This document shows, in pieces, positions 40,285 through 52,451 of a stretch of DNA of 64,000 nucleotides. The DNA comes from Asparagopsis taxiformis. Lineage: Eukaryota > Rhodophyta > Florideophyceae > Bonnemaisoniales > Bonnemaisoniaceae. A model generated the notes under the pieces. The model was not told the origin of the DNA. It did no database searches and worked only from the letters and a program-made list of their open reading frames with translations. The translations under genes and the position numbers were made by a program. The stretch is from positions 1 to 64,000 of the forward strand of contig JALQPE010002841.1 of the NCBI GenBank assembly GCA_030407315.1, in the 5' to 3' direction. Position 1 is the stretch's first letter, and every line of letters starts with the position of its first letter.

Positions 40285-43200
40285 TTTCGGGGCGCTTGTG
40301 CGGCGCGGTTGCGTTGTGAGCGTGCTTGCGTTGGCTTGTCGAGCCCTGTGAGACGCGTCGGTTATTGTGCTGGCTTAGCTCGCTGCAGATGAATCTCCAC
40401 CGCGTGGGGCAATGTTGCCGTGCCCGGTTTTCTGTGTGTTGGAGAGTCCACCGTTGTGATAGTGAGAGCGCTTGTAGGGTGAAGGACGCCGCTGGCCAGA
40501 TTGTGCAATCTCCAGATGTATAGGTGACATTTCAGTTGAGCGTTTGTAGAGTTTTCAGCGAGGATAGGCGATTGTCGCGCCCGGTTGTCGACTTGGTGCA
40601 TGCACCGGTCCGCTCGTAGTACCATTGCACATTTCACTGTTGGAACTTGCGAGTAGGCATATATGTCAAATTCAATCTCGCTGCTGCATGACGTACAACT
40701 GCTTTACGAGCAAAGCATGTCAGCGACGATATTATGCCTGCTTGAGATAGAATATATATGGCTTCTAGAGCGCTTATGCATCATCTCTCGCTAGTTTTTC
40801 GTCCTCCAGCAATGTCCGCTGATAGATATCCGCCTTTTGATGCACGCCATGAGCCACATTGCTGCTTGCGCAGCAAATCATCTACCCGTGTAGCCTGCAT
40901 TTCCATTTGATCATCCGAGTGAGCTGGTCGTGTTGTGGTGCTCGCGTGCAGGTCGACGTCTTCTATATGACGATGCACAACAACTAGTTCTACCCAATGT
41001 GCGTGTCCCATTCGTCAGGATAAATTGCCACGCTGTATGCTGCAGATGCTCAACGCTTTTCTCTAATCTTCCTGCCGTCTAGTTAGCGCTCGGCAGGGTT
41101 CGTTGACCGAGATGGGTCCTGTTGCATTACAATAGCTGTCGCTGTTGCGCTTTTTTTAGAGTTCCTTATTTTCTAGACTTGGTCCGAGAAATTGAGTTGT
41201 CCATCTGTCGTGGGCATTGTTCCTGCTCACGTGGCCTACCGGAAACTTTGTGCCACTCAGAGGTGACGAGTCCTTGTTTTCCTTGTGCCGTGGGAACAGT
41301 TGTATCTTGCATAGCAGCTTATGGAAATAGGATGGTATCGTTGTCGTCGACAAGTACTGCTCCAATTTCAGACGCTAGGTCAGTATATGGTTCATGGTTC
41401 CATCAAGGTTTTGGCAGCACAAAAGTACAACTGCATTAGTCGTTACACCCTGCACACGCAACACGTTGTAATCGATCGGCGGCAATGAAAATTACCCCCC
41501 CCCCCCCCCCAATTTCATCTACTACAGCTCACCGCTCACTGAGCAGCGTTCCTCTGTTCCACTTTCTGGAAAGCGGTCGAAAATGAGGGAGATTATCTCG
41601 TCACCACAAACCAGTCAGTAAAAAGTATCCTCACACGCAATGAGCGCTTTGCCTCTGCCGTAATTTATACCAACCACGGATAAACTTTGCAAGGGAAGCG
41701 ACAAAGCAGAACACGGGATTCTTGTTTCTAGAAAAGACTTGAGCAGACTCATTGTGACGACTGAAAGAAAAAAGATCCCAAGGCTTTTGTGGTGAGAATT
41801 TTCAGGCGTTATCAGCTTAATTGTTTCCCGCTGAAAAATGTCTATGGGTTCATTCAGAACATGAGAGATCATTTTTGGTAGATCGAGAAAGATACAACCT
41901 CTAGGTATGGATATATTGCAAATGTCAAGTGGCTTCGTCAAAGATTGGAGTGGTGAAGTGCGCAAAATATGCTTTCTCTGGGAATCAGATATATTCTCGA
42001 GGATGTTGTACAAGAAACAGATTATCTGTTTTTGCCTTTGAGGAGTTGTCCAGGTCAGAGTTTCGAGTTGCAAACATGAATGGGCGTCTGGTTCGGTTGA
42101 AGAAATTTATTCTCAAACTACAGTGATCATTTTGGGTTTTCTTCTTCGATCACAGAGTGCTTATGCTGCAAAGAGAAAATATAAATACTAGGCTGTGGAG
42201 CTAATCGAGTCCGAAAGTAAGGCGTTCGCAATGGGAAGCATAATCGGAACCTGATGTTTCCGGATCAATCTGTCTTCTTCAATACAACGTCTAGGAAGAG
42301 TGAGCAAGTGTGAAGAAGACTAGGTTAAAACTGCTCGCAAAATCATTGGTATCACCAATACTTATGCAACGAAAGGCCCAAATGTCGTTCACCTTATTCA
42401 TAGTTTGCGTGTTCAGTAACCATGCAGTCCTATCAGAAAAAGTCGTTTGCCCTCGTATGATACTTAAAGACTTGGTCTGAGTGGTGTAAGTACTATTCTA
42501 GATATGCTTAACAGCAGGTCTGGGAATATGCCAAGCTCAAAGATATTCAGTACAACAAGGTAGCGCAAATCATGCATGTAGTCATATTGCCAAAATGTAT
42601 TCCCCCTCCTTTGACAACAATGAAGACAGAATACGAGCAAGGTGTGCGGGGGCACGAGAGCCAGCACGGCTGCTGCAGCCGGGGAAGCATAGTGTCACTG
42701 TTCAAGGTTGCAACTCCTATTCCGTGTAGGAAGTGTAACCATGTGACTGTATGAGGGGCAGGGGTCTGAGGCATATCGATTCGGTCTTTCAAAGTTTATG
42801 TGCGAAAAAGGGACCCATCGCGTTTTCGGACAAAAACATGGACTCGAACCAAAGTGTATTGTGTAAAAACTGCCAAATTGACATAATTTGAATTGGGTGA
42901 GAGGGATCTACTTGAACAAGTGACAACGGAGAAGCATCGAGAGAGAAAATGACATCTGGGGAGAATGGAACGAATTAAGGGATGAAGAAATGGTGGAGCA
43001 TAGTATCAATTGTTCATTGCTTCTGCATTGCATTCCGCATGGACAGAGTATAGATCGCGTCTGGCTGAACACTGCCTTCTGAGGTGTCTACGTTGTCTAT
43101 CAAGTTACATCAATGAACTACCATCGTCTATCTAGAAACAGCGACTTGTTACCTGCATTCACAGGCGTAATGTGTGTGCAAGCTGATTTCAAAGTCGCGA

Positions 43201-44594
43201 GTTTTGATCCAAATTGCGTGGATCAGACACGTTGCTATTGGCCATAGAACAGCAGTGCAACACTGGCAAAACCGAGCTACAAGGGAAATATCCAGCACCA
43301 CTGTAGTACTGCACTGTACAATACCTAGATACTTTCTATGTCGATTATTGCCAGTGTTCTCCTGCAGGTCAAACGAGCGTAGCATAAAAGTCAGGAGTTG
43401 GACGTTCGATGCAGCTCAGTAGTGCTCGGCAAGCACAACCAGACGGAGACGCGTGTAGCGCACACGAATCATAAACAGGCGGCAACAATGGCGTAACCCT
43501 GCTGCAAGCGTTTTCGCTAAATTGCTCTGCACTGGAGAACCATTCAAGTTGGGACACACGCGGCTCCGTTTAACGCCACAAAGTTGATCCCACTGAGGCT
43601 GGACACCCAAATTTAGAAACTACAAAATTTCGAGGCAAACTCTTAGCGTCATACGCAGTTCAATGTTCCAGGAGGATGAGCGATTGGAAAGCACTTGATG
43701 GACACTTCGTGGCCATATCCCTGGATGAATCAACGGAGAAATTCAACAAAGAGAACGTCATCGAAGACTGGTTGCTATGCGTCGTCATACGGAAGACGTC
43801 ACCTGACGTCGACTACACCTTGCACCATAGCTCTGTGCAGTGTCGGACAGCACGTGTGATGGATCCGTACAGGGGGCATTGTTGCACGAGTAGAAGGTAT
43901 GTTGCGCAAATAGCAATAAACCTCATATCTCACATCGCGAAAGAAATCTATTGCAGTCAAACATTGCTGGACGATACGATCGAGCGAGCGAGCGAGCGAT
44001 GATGCACGAGTCCGCTCGCTTTATATTAACTACATTCAACAGAGCGCAAAATCATCGCCAACCTAGCGCTGAAATTCTACGTCATGGTGGACTCAAGACT
44101 GATGCTTGCCATTCATCAAGGAACCATCCAGCAATGAATATGTAATGCCAATACGAGAAAACATGTGATTCCACCGCGCAGTGGTATCCTTATCCCAATC
44201 ATCATCGGCCAAATTTGCGCTCATGCTCTTCAATATCGCCGGGAGCTCGCTATACAGACTAATTCCACCAGATGTCGCAGTTATGCAAGGAGATTATTCA
44301 ATCTGCTTTGCTGGGTCTACTTTGCAGCGCCATGAGCCAGTCAATCCATACAGAGCAGCTGCCCAGAAGATAACGAGTGCTGACATACCGTTGGACTCTA
44401 CAATGCAAGTAGGAAAAGGGAAATCACTTGTAATCTTCCACTAAACTCCTGGCGACGAATGGGATGTTTGCCGCGAGATGCCAGCATGACGAATTGTCTG
44501 CCACCGGCAAAGAGCTGGTGTGATAATCATTTGGGCAATACATAAGCACAAACTCGATGACATAGGCAAACATATGGGACATCATCGACTCAAG
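40285..44594. other. Intergenic stretch between the paralogues
   Basis: About 4.3 kb without a supported gene. It contains a run of 16 C at 41,495-41,510 and a GAGC microsatellite near 43,979-44,000. A 109-residue frame at 43,676-44,002 has some protein-like sequence (DWKALDGHFVAISLDES) but runs into the microsatellite and has no recognisable family. Confidence 0.4.
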
Positions 44595-45347
44595 ATGAGC
44601 ACCGACAGCAGCAGCACCCGCAAACGCTCATACTACCTCGAAATAATTGCTTCCCTTCTATTTCTCGCTCTTCTCTTTCGTCTCGCCCACCCAATCGCCA
44701 AATCTCTGCCCACGCTACCTGGAGTGCAACCGACAACAGCTTTCCTGCCTGACGAACCTGGTCCGCTTCGGGAGAAACCACGGGAGCATATCGCAAACGC
44801 CAACGTCGTAGTCATCTGCAAGGAACGATGCTGTTCGAGACGCACAGGCAACATCGTAAGCGCGCTCCAGCTTCAACCTGGTGTTGCTGAGGTGCACGTC
44901 GTGCACCAATGCGCGCGGGAGGACAATCTGAAAGTCAAGCTAGGAGTCAAGCAGACGTTCTGTCGAAACGGATTGGGCAGTTGTCTACATGACGTACTGT
45001 CACGACCGGGGCGCACAAGCTATGTGACTACGGATGAATTCGCCACGTCAAGGGAAAAGGCAGAGATTGGGTTGGCGGACATGAGGATTGGACCAGTGCT
45101 ACGCGGGCTAGAGATTGGCACCGGTAAAGTTTGGAAGCGTTGGGATGAGGTGGTGCCGATTGTTCGTCACTGCTTCGTAGATCGTGATAGCGAGAGATTT
45201 GAAACGTGCGCGGTGGTTTGTCGCGACGACAAAAGGGATGGTGCGGTTGAAGGGAGGGTGTGTGCGGTTGAGACGGTCGATTTGGACGATGGATTGCAAG
45301 TGCGAATGGTTCGGTTGAGAGGAGCGGAAACTATGGAAGATGAATGA
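44595..45347 (+). CDS. Type II membrane protein with C(K/R)ERCCS motif, paralogue 2
   Basis: The ATG at 44,595 (MSTDSSSTRKRS) is chosen because it aligns with the start of the paralogue at 40,284. The 250-residue product has the same layout: basic N-terminus, signal-anchor (YYLEIIASLLFLALLF), SLPTL, then VVVICKERCCSRRTG, VVHQC, a TFCRNGLGSC pair, YVTTDEF, VWKRWDE, RHCFVD and CAVVCRDD. Cysteine spacing follows the other copy. The two genes point away from each other, so an inverted duplication is likely. Confidence 0.75.
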   Translation: MSTDSSSTRKRSYYLEIIASLLFLALLFRLAHPIAKSLPTLPGVQPTTAFLPDEPGPLREKPREHIANANVVVICKERCCSRRTGNIVSALQLQPGVAEVHVVHQCAREDNLKVKLGVKQTFCRNGLGSCLHDVLSRPGRTSYVTTDEFATSREKAEIGLADMRIGPVLRGLEIGTGKVWKRWDEVVPIVRHCFVDRDSERFETCAVVCRDDKRDGAVEGRVCAVETVDLDDGLQVRMVRLRGAETMEDE

Positions 45348-46288
45348 TGACTCTACCAACGCATGCTGGAGGAGACTTGATCATGTAAAGATTATAGGTA
45401 GGCGTTCAAGTTCAGGTTGTAAATTTCTAAAATCTTTTTACGTGTTCCTGTAGTTCCAGCGGGTATCCGGTCCTTTAGTGTTAGTGTACGACTGATCATA
45501 CTCCTGGCCGATCATAAGTAGTCGGTATAAACAGCAATCAAATACAGTGCGGACAGTAATTATGAGACACCCCTGGGAGGTGCGGTAACCAATCCCAAAA
45601 CATGATATCCACCCATGTTCTTTCCTTGCTTTACGAAAGCTAAAATTTTAAAACATTTTCCAAAATTCATTCAGAACACAATGGATTCGTTCTTTAACGA
45701 TTCGATCTCAGACCAGTGTAACCAGCGGATTATTTTGTCCAGTGTAGAGCGGACTGTATCTTTCCTATATCTCTAAAGTACTGAAGACCTGCAAAAGAAC
45801 AGGAATAGTTTCAGTCCGCTACAGGAGCGGAATGAAACTATTCCTGCGCTTTTGTTCAAGCCTTCTTCATTTTTCTTTTCCTCTTTTGTGATACCTCTCA
45901 GAAGTATGTGTTTCTCGATAAGAAAAGGTAAATATATTTCTATCTTAACTATTATAAATTCTCTCATTTCAACTAGGAACAGCTTTCCGAGAAGTTGGGT
46001 GCGCTAAGCGACCGATTAATGAAGTTTCTTCTACAGCGAAGCCAAAGGAGATTACGGATTTGTACAGAGATGACATCTGTTCCCATCATGAACTTGCCAG
46101 TTCAAAATGCTCATGAACTCTAAAACAACAACTGCTATCCTAGGATACATGTCTCTTTGGGAAAAATGGTCGCGAATACATTTGGAAAGGGGAAAATAAC
46201 TTAAGAAAGAAAATCAAACAATGTGATAATATTTATTCATCAGGTGCAACTTATAGACTACATGAAACAGAGAAAAGTTCATTTCCAT
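45348..46288. other. Intergenic stretch with a foldback
   Basis: AT-rich, no supported gene. A strong hairpin lies at 45,800-45,846 (21-bp arms with one mismatch, 5-base loop). Confidence 0.45.
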
Positions 46289-46742
46289 TCATGATTGATA
46301 GTTGACAGAGTTTCGCAACAGAATGGAAAAAACAGAGTGCTTCGATTTCGAGTGCCTTAACACGTCACTAGTTGCCTTGAAGGATTTTATCCTACCGTTA
46401 AGAGTTTCATGGCGAGCACGTAACAAAGTAGAAGTACGCAAGTCCTTCCCAGGAGAAATTGAAACGCATCTTTCGTCAGTATAACCAATATCTGCCAGGA
46501 CAACTTCTCCGGGTAGAAGATGACTTTTCAAACAATCTCGAAAAACTTTTCACATCAGGATGAGATCGGCATGGATAAGGGCCATTGACCCACACAATAT
46601 GGCCCTTGGAAATGCTTATTTCGATTTCATACCGCAGTCCTGGACCTTTGAATTTGTGGCTATACCAAATTGGATTAAACGTTGTAGATTCTTGAATCCG
46701 AAAATCTGTTCCATCAAATGTCATGAGGCGAGATGTATTAGC
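46289..46742 (-). pseudogene. Harbinger-like transposase, 3' part (DDE domain, frameshifted)
   Basis: The minus strand encodes the catalytic half of a Harbinger/DDE_Tnp_4-type transposase: FDGTDFRIQES (first Asp), then SHKFKGPGLRYEIEISISKG, GHIVWVNGPYPCRSHPD, VVLADIGYTDERC (second Asp) and RARHETLNGRIK (Glu). The frame is broken once at an A run (plus TTTT, about 46,526-46,529) inside RLFEKSHLLPGE. Coding sequence ends at 46,742, exactly where the A segment begins. The 5' exon of the same gene type lies beyond it, in B. Confidence 0.8.
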
Positions 46743-46746
46743 CCTT

Positions 46747-47624
46747 GTAGATAGATTGTAACTCCGAGGAGGATTAGAGGATAGGGATAAGGCTTCGAAC
46801 TCACGAGTGAGAGCGCCGATTCCACGAGGCTGGTGCCTCGTGCGATCCTAGTAGCCCGAGGGCGGTGTCGGGTGGATCGATCCCTCGGAGCCCGGACACC
46901 TGTCTCCCAACCCGGTAGCGGGTGGTAGAGCGGGGTCCGGGAGGGCTGGATCTAACCTGCCGGAGGGATCTATCGGCCGTGGCCGTCCTCAACCCATTTA
47001 AGGGTTAACTAGGCACTTAGCGCGATGGATCCCCGCGGGGAATTGTGGCCGCCTCGACGCGTGGCTGCCCACACAGAGGATTCCGCAGCTGTGATACCGC
47101 CGGCGGCTGCGGTCGAGACCGATTGAGAAGCCCACGGGCGTTAGCTCGGTTGACCGGCTGGGAGTGCCGAACCGACAGCGCTCCCAGTCGGTAGCCTTGT
47201 CCCGGTGGGCGGAAGGCCACTCCCGGTCGCTTGACGGCGTTAAAAGAAGCGGGAAGGTGGTCCACTACCGCGGAGACGAAATGCCCTAGGGCAATCCACG
47301 TGCACTCCCGCCGGAGGAGGCTCGGGGCGGACAATTGGGGACGAGTGCGAGCGGTCCCCAATTGGAGATCGGAACGGAGCGGCTGGTATCCTGTGAAGGA
47401 ATTGCCGCTGCCGTTTAGTTGTAAGTTAAACGACCACGGTCGAAAGATTTGGAACCGAGACGATCTACCTTTATTGTAGCTTAGTGGTCAGTCCGTTGAC
47501 CTTAAATGGTCAACGAGACTGCCGGGACCGGACCGGAACCAACGGTCCCGGTCCAGCGTCCAATGGACCTTGTGGGGTGTTTATGCGGCCTAGGGGCCTT
47601 ACAGAGTAAGCTGCTACGTTGCTA
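46747..47624 (+). repeat. Segment A, copy 1 (878 bp, GC-rich, hairpin-rich)
   Basis: Starts after TTAGCCCTT at the edge of the transposase 3' part and ends at CTACGTTGCTA. It contains many perfect stem-loops: arms CACGAGGC/GCCTCGTG (46,823-46,842), CTGGGAG/CTCCCAG (47,158-47,187), CAATTGGGGAC/GTCCCCAATTG (47,332-47,364), CGTTGACC/GGTCAACG (47,494-47,515) and CCGGGACCG/CGGTCCCGG (47,522-47,551). Open frames within it are products of the GC-rich composition and do not look like proteins. It matches no rRNA or snRNA that I recognise. Confidence 0.8.
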
Positions 47625-48044
47625 CGTGTAAACTAATAGAAACGGCCAGCCGTAACGTACACGTGCACAGTTGTAACGGGAGAATCTTCCTGCTCGCACA
47701 CGTGTGCGACTAATCGCGCCTATATCGCTACACGTTGCATGCTCGCCGAAGGGTCCCGCGCAAGCAATGTGGCCCGGTGCCAATGCAAGGCGGCACGCGC
47801 CCATTCGCCCTTGGGCGACAATTGCCTTGCCACGTCACCGCGGCTAGTGATTCCCAACGCGGCTCTTCGCGGCTGATTCCCTATCGAGCACCCACTCACG
47901 CTCTCGAGCGTACCGCTTAAGCGACCCCTCCTGGCGCCCTTTCCAGACGCCTGGAATTATCCCTCCCGCGACCGCTCGCAGCGCAATACGGGACGAGTCC
48001 CACACAACATAACGAGAACTATCAATCATGAAAGATGAACTTAC

Positions 48045-48403
48045 CACGTTCAAACTGGAGAGTGCTTCAATGCATAACCATGACCATTTCCGAAATGATT
48101 TCTCTGACACTCCTGCTACAGAACAAAAAACAGTTTCTGTTCCATATATCTTCAACATTAGAAGACCAAAAAGCAGATGCGTAGGGAGAAATCCTTTAGG
48201 ACGATTAGACAAAATCATTCTCCATGCTTTTTGCAAACAGTTGCACTTACACCGAAAAATGAAATAAACTGGCGATGTTGCAATATGCGAGATCCATGAG
48301 CAATGGCTGACATTTCAGCTGCAATGGCTTCAAAGTCCACAGTTTCAGCTCTGGATCTATGAGAAATCCTGGCAGTAGAGAGGGGTTGAAGTATACTTTT
48401 CAC
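48045..48403 (-). pseudogene. Harbinger-like transposase, 5' exon, copy 1 (one-base deletion)
   Basis: Same exon as at 52,452-52,811, but the T run near 48,229 has five instead of six T, which breaks the frame after FGVSATVCKK. TATAAATA lies upstream at 48,453-48,460 on the coding strand. Confidence 0.75.
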
Positions 48404-50172
48404 GAAGAATATGTTTTTGAAGAATAATGTCCTCTCCGATTGTGGCTATTAGTATTTATAGCCATCGATAAACAATACCGGATATAGATGCTATGAATCA
48501 GTCAATTATCTCTGCGGACGGGAATAACAAACAGCTTATGGAAAGTTAGCAATGGAATAAAATAGAGTAGCGTTTGAACTGAAACGTTTCGGGGAAAACT
48601 TTCATTGAAAAATTCTTCTTGCAACCTTTCCGTTTAAGCTGATATAGAGTTCAAGACAAGATTTCTCGACGAAAGCTTTTGCTAGAATATCGTGGTCGAA
48701 AAAATCCATTTAACCATTTGCAAGTGTAGTAGGTAGAAAATCCGCAAAGCGGCAAAACCACCCTACATGTGTCCCGAGCCTCGGTAGTTTGGTAGAGCAA
48801 GCGAATCTTGCGTCAACCGCCAATAGCGAGTATACCACGAAAGGTCTTCCGGTAATGCCGGGTGAAGGTTGGGGGTGCTCACGCACGAAGTGCGTATTGA
48901 TGGAGCGAAAGACGTAACCCGTCGAGCTGTATAGCTAAAGCTAATTCGTCCTGGAAGGATAGAATAGAGCAATGCAAACACTGTTCATCGGAATTCCACG
49001 TGGGTTTATGTTACCTCTAAAGGTTAAGCACTCTGGCTAATCCAGAGGCATTTTATACTAGACTAAGTTACTGTAAACAGTTAGGGTAGGTAGACAGTTA
49101 GGAATAAATATCCTTATGTGCACCAATCAGATCCCTGATTATGGCGACTGCGGGAGCCCGCGAGATCACCGACTGTTAGTGTTACAGTGTGAAGTTAGCT
49201 GAGTCAGCTTAGTTAAAATTTGCCCCTTTCGGGGGTCTTTAGTTGTCCCAATGGGTCCCTCTCCCTCACTGGTCCGAGGTACAGCGAGGCTGTTTCCATT
49301 GGTTATTCCCGAACCGGGGTCGTCCAATAGGATGTCGACACGACCCCACCATAGCAGACCACTCCGTGGTATGACAGCAAGGTCAATTAAAGCAGTTTCT
49401 GAGCATCCTGTTATCTGTATAGCTATCAAAACTAAATCATTGCCGAAGAAGTTTTGATTGTCGGATGTATGCTATACTTATGGAATCAGACTTGGGTAGT
49501 GTTCAAGCAAAAGTTATGGCAAAAGTTTCGAAAGTTTCGAAGGAACATTTTATCACGGCCCGAAAGTTCCAAGCCACGACTTCGAAGGTGTTCAAGCTCT
49601 CGTGTGCTGATTCTACTTAGAGGATAGAATATACTGGTAGAACAATAATTGTTCTGAGTAGAACCAGATATGAACTTTTGGCAGCGAAACATGGAAAGTT
49701 TTGGCGGAAGAGCGAAAGTTTCGGATATTATTGTGGCGAAAGTTTTCTTCCCTGATGTATCTGGCTTGTAAGATTCCTACAACTGGGACATACGATACTA
49801 AGCTACAATATCCAGGAACCAGCCCACTTGTATCGTACTAGTGTAGGAACTTTTGGCTTTCGAATTTTAGGTTCTCGAAAGTTTCGATAAGTTTTGGCAA
49901 AAGTTTTGCTCTTTCAGGACGAAAGTTTTGGTAAAAGTTTTGGATGTGTTAAACTGAGCCATCAAGCCAGAATGGAGCTGGCCTATGTATCATTTCATTA
50001 CATTCAGGATTAAAACTTTGTCCTGAAATGAGTAGAATATTTGCGTTTTTTGTAATTGTTCAATTAATTAGATGTAATTGTTTTCTATCAAGTTCAATTT
50101 TAATATTTCTCCATGAATTTGTTGGCGGCAATCTATAAATCGGCGCTGCGTTGTCGGCTCGCCGTCCTAATC

Positions 50173-51117
50173 ATGTCTGGTACCAATATGCCTCGTCCCC
50201 CAACCTCCCTAGGCTTACTAAGAAATCACCAGCAGTTGTACTGCTGCGTTCAATGCTGGAGAGGGGGGAGATTGGTCAGGACGACGAGCCGGCCGACGTT
50301 CATGCGAGCCAAGAGCTTTTCCGCCAGTACCCCCTCTCCAGCTTTCGAACATGCTTCAATAACCAGAAGAGAGAAGTTTTTAATGGTACGTTCATTCAAC
50401 ATTATTATTGTCCATTCTACTCTACTCTAACCTTATCCCTGCCCAGATGAATCGTCTGAAATAGGCTCTGGGAGCGGTCTGAAAAGACTAGTTAGCGGTG
50501 TGCAAGGCTCAGCCGCGAAGCGTTTGAACAGCAGTGGAACTGGTTCCAATACTCGTCGTATCGATGTAAGTCGTGTGTTGGAATTTGAAGATGATTCCAC
50601 TAATGGTGGAACAAATACTGGAATTGGAAGTGGAGAACAAAAATATAGTGATTTCCTTCCCATTCACGTTGTTTTCAGGTGGAGTTTACCAAAAACAAGT
50701 ACGGATATGGTTGCAGTGGTTATGGTGTTACTGCAAGGGGTAAGCGATGGAATGTTCGAAGTGGAGGTAGTTCAGAGTGGAATGGCTTTGGAACTAAGGG
50801 TGGAATGCCCTACAGCTATATCAATTCATGAAGAATTGCATACAAAATGGTTTACACCTACGAATGAATCTATGCAGCATGTAGATATACGCGGTAATGC
50901 GTTTGAGAACGCGCTGAAACAGAAGCGTTCAAACGCGCATCAAAAATTGTTCTCCCGAGCTTGTTTTCCACTACCATTTACAGTGCGGTCGGAAATTTTT
51001 GACCAGCATAACATGGTGATTCCTCCTCGGTCTACAGCTATAATCTACGTAGACTTGATATCAGCTAAATCTGACTACGGGGTCACAAAGAGTAGTAATG
51101 TATTAGAAGTCCTATGA
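50173..51117 (+). pseudogene. Harbinger-like accessory ORF2, copy 1 (two exons, shared frame break)
   Basis: TATAAAT at 50,132-50,140 precedes ATG 50,173. Exon 1 encodes a helical block (KKSPAVVLLRSMLERGEIG, then FRQYPLSSFRTCFNNQKREVFN) like the SANT-type ORF2 proteins of algal Harbinger elements. A 51-nt GT-AG intron (50,396-50,446) leads to exon 2. That exon holds a Ser/Gly/Asp-rich linker and a beta-rich domain (FEVEVVQSGMALELRVECP) and ends at 51,117. The ATG and the helical block are in different frames because of the C run at 50,197-50,201, in all three copies. Confidence 0.65.
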
Positions 51118-51153
51118 ATTAGTTGCTACGATAGTTGTAGGTCCTTAGCCCTT

Positions 51154-52031
51154 TTAGATAGATTGTAACTCCGAGGAGGATTAGAGGATAGGGATAAGGC
51201 TTCGAACTCACGAGTGAGAGCGCCGATTCCACGAGGCTGGTGCCTCGTGCGATCCTAGTAGCCCGAGGGCGGTGTCGGGTGGATCGATCCCTCGGAGCCC
51301 GGACACCTGTCTCCCAACCCGGTAGCGGGTGGTAGAGCGGGGTCCGGGAGGGCTGGATCTAACCTGCCGGAGGGATCTATCGGCCGTGGCCGTCCTCAAC
51401 CCATTTAAGGGTTAACTAGGCACTTAGCGCGATGGATCCCCGCGGGGAATTGTGGTCGCCTCGACGCGTGGCTGCCCACACAGCGGATTCCGCAGCTGTG
51501 ATACCGCCGGCGGCTGCGGTCGAGACCGATTGAGAAGCCCACGGGCGTTAGCTCGGTTGACCGGCTGGGAGTGCCGAACCGACAGCGCTCCCAGTCGGTA
51601 GCCTTGTCCCGGTGGGCGGAAGGCCACTCCCGGTCGCCTGACGGCGTTAAAAGAAGCGGGAAGGTGGTCCACTACCGCGGAGACGAAATGCCCTAGGGCA
51701 ATCCACGTGCACTCCCGCCGGAGGAGGCTCGGGGCGGACAATTGGGGACGAGTGCGAGCGGTCCCCAATTGGAGATCGGAACGGAGCGGCTGGTATCCTG
51801 TGAAGGAATTGCCGCTGCCGTTTAGTTGTAAGTTAAACGACCACGGTCGAAAGATTTGGAACCGAGACGATCTACCTTTATTGTAGCTTAGTGGTCAGTC
51901 CGTTGACCTTAAATGGTCAACGAGACTGCCGGGACCGGACCGGAACCAACGGTCCCGGTCCAGCGTCCAATGGACCTTGTGGGGTGTTTATGCGGCCTAG
52001 GGGCCTTACAGAGTAAGCTGCTACGTTGCTA
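51154..52031 (+). repeat. Segment A, copy 2 (878 bp)
   Basis: Nearly identical to copy 1, with scattered substitutions (for example CAGCGG for CAGAGG and GCCTGAC for GCTTGAC). Preceded by TTAGCCCTT at the end of B, as in copy 1. Confidence 0.85.
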
Positions 52032-52451
52032 CGTGTAAACTAATAGAAACGGCCAGCCGTAACGTACACGTGCACAGTTGTAACGGGAGAATCTTCCTGC
52101 TCGCACACGTGTGCGACTAATCGCGCCTATATCGCTACACGTTGCATGCTCGCCGAAGGGTCCCGCGCAAGCAATGTGGCCCGGTGCCAATGCAAGGCGG
52201 CACGCGCCCATTCGCCCTTGGGCGACAATTGCCTTGCCACGTCACCGCGGCTAGTGATTCCCAACGCGGCTCTTCGCGGCTGATTCCCTATCGAGCACCC
52301 ACTCACGCTCTCGAGCGTACCGCTTAAGCGACCCCTCCTGGCGCCCTTTCCAGACGCCTGGAATTATCCCTCCCGCGACCGCTCGCAGCGCAATACGGGA
52401 CGAGTCCCACACAACATAACGAGAACTATCAATCATGAAAGATGAACTTAC

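Larger units (their letters stand above)
47625..51153 (+). mobile_element. Segment B, copy 1 (3,529 bp, Harbinger-like internal part)
   Basis: Holds the transposase 5' exon (minus, 48,045-48,403) and ORF2 (plus, 50,173-51,117), divergently oriented as in Harbinger-type elements. About 1.7 kb lie between them. That gap includes a stretch rich in CGAAAGTTTTGG words (49,500-49,950) and an unexplained structured-looking stretch (48,760-49,060). It differs from the other B copies by one missing T in the run near 48,229. Confidence 0.8.

Noticed and set aside
47017..47361. 114-codon minus-strand frame in segment A, present in all four A copies
   Set aside because: Arginine/proline-rich reading of a GC-rich structured sequence. 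Copies are recent duplicates, so repetition is not evidence of coding.
46747..47624. Segment A as ribosomal RNA or a group I intron
   Set aside because: I looked for conserved rRNA words and the P, Q, R, S elements. Only loose Q-like and P-like strings were found, and no convincing R/S pair.
48770..48850. tRNA-like or SINE-like sequence (TAGTTTGGTAGAGC) in segment B
   Set aside because: It resembles an A box and D arm, but no B box or T arm follows and the anticodon arm does not fold with a seven-base loop.
50113..50430. 105-codon frame starting MNLLAAIYKS
   Set aside because: Its start lies upstream of the TATA box of ORF2, and the helical ORF2 domain is in another frame.
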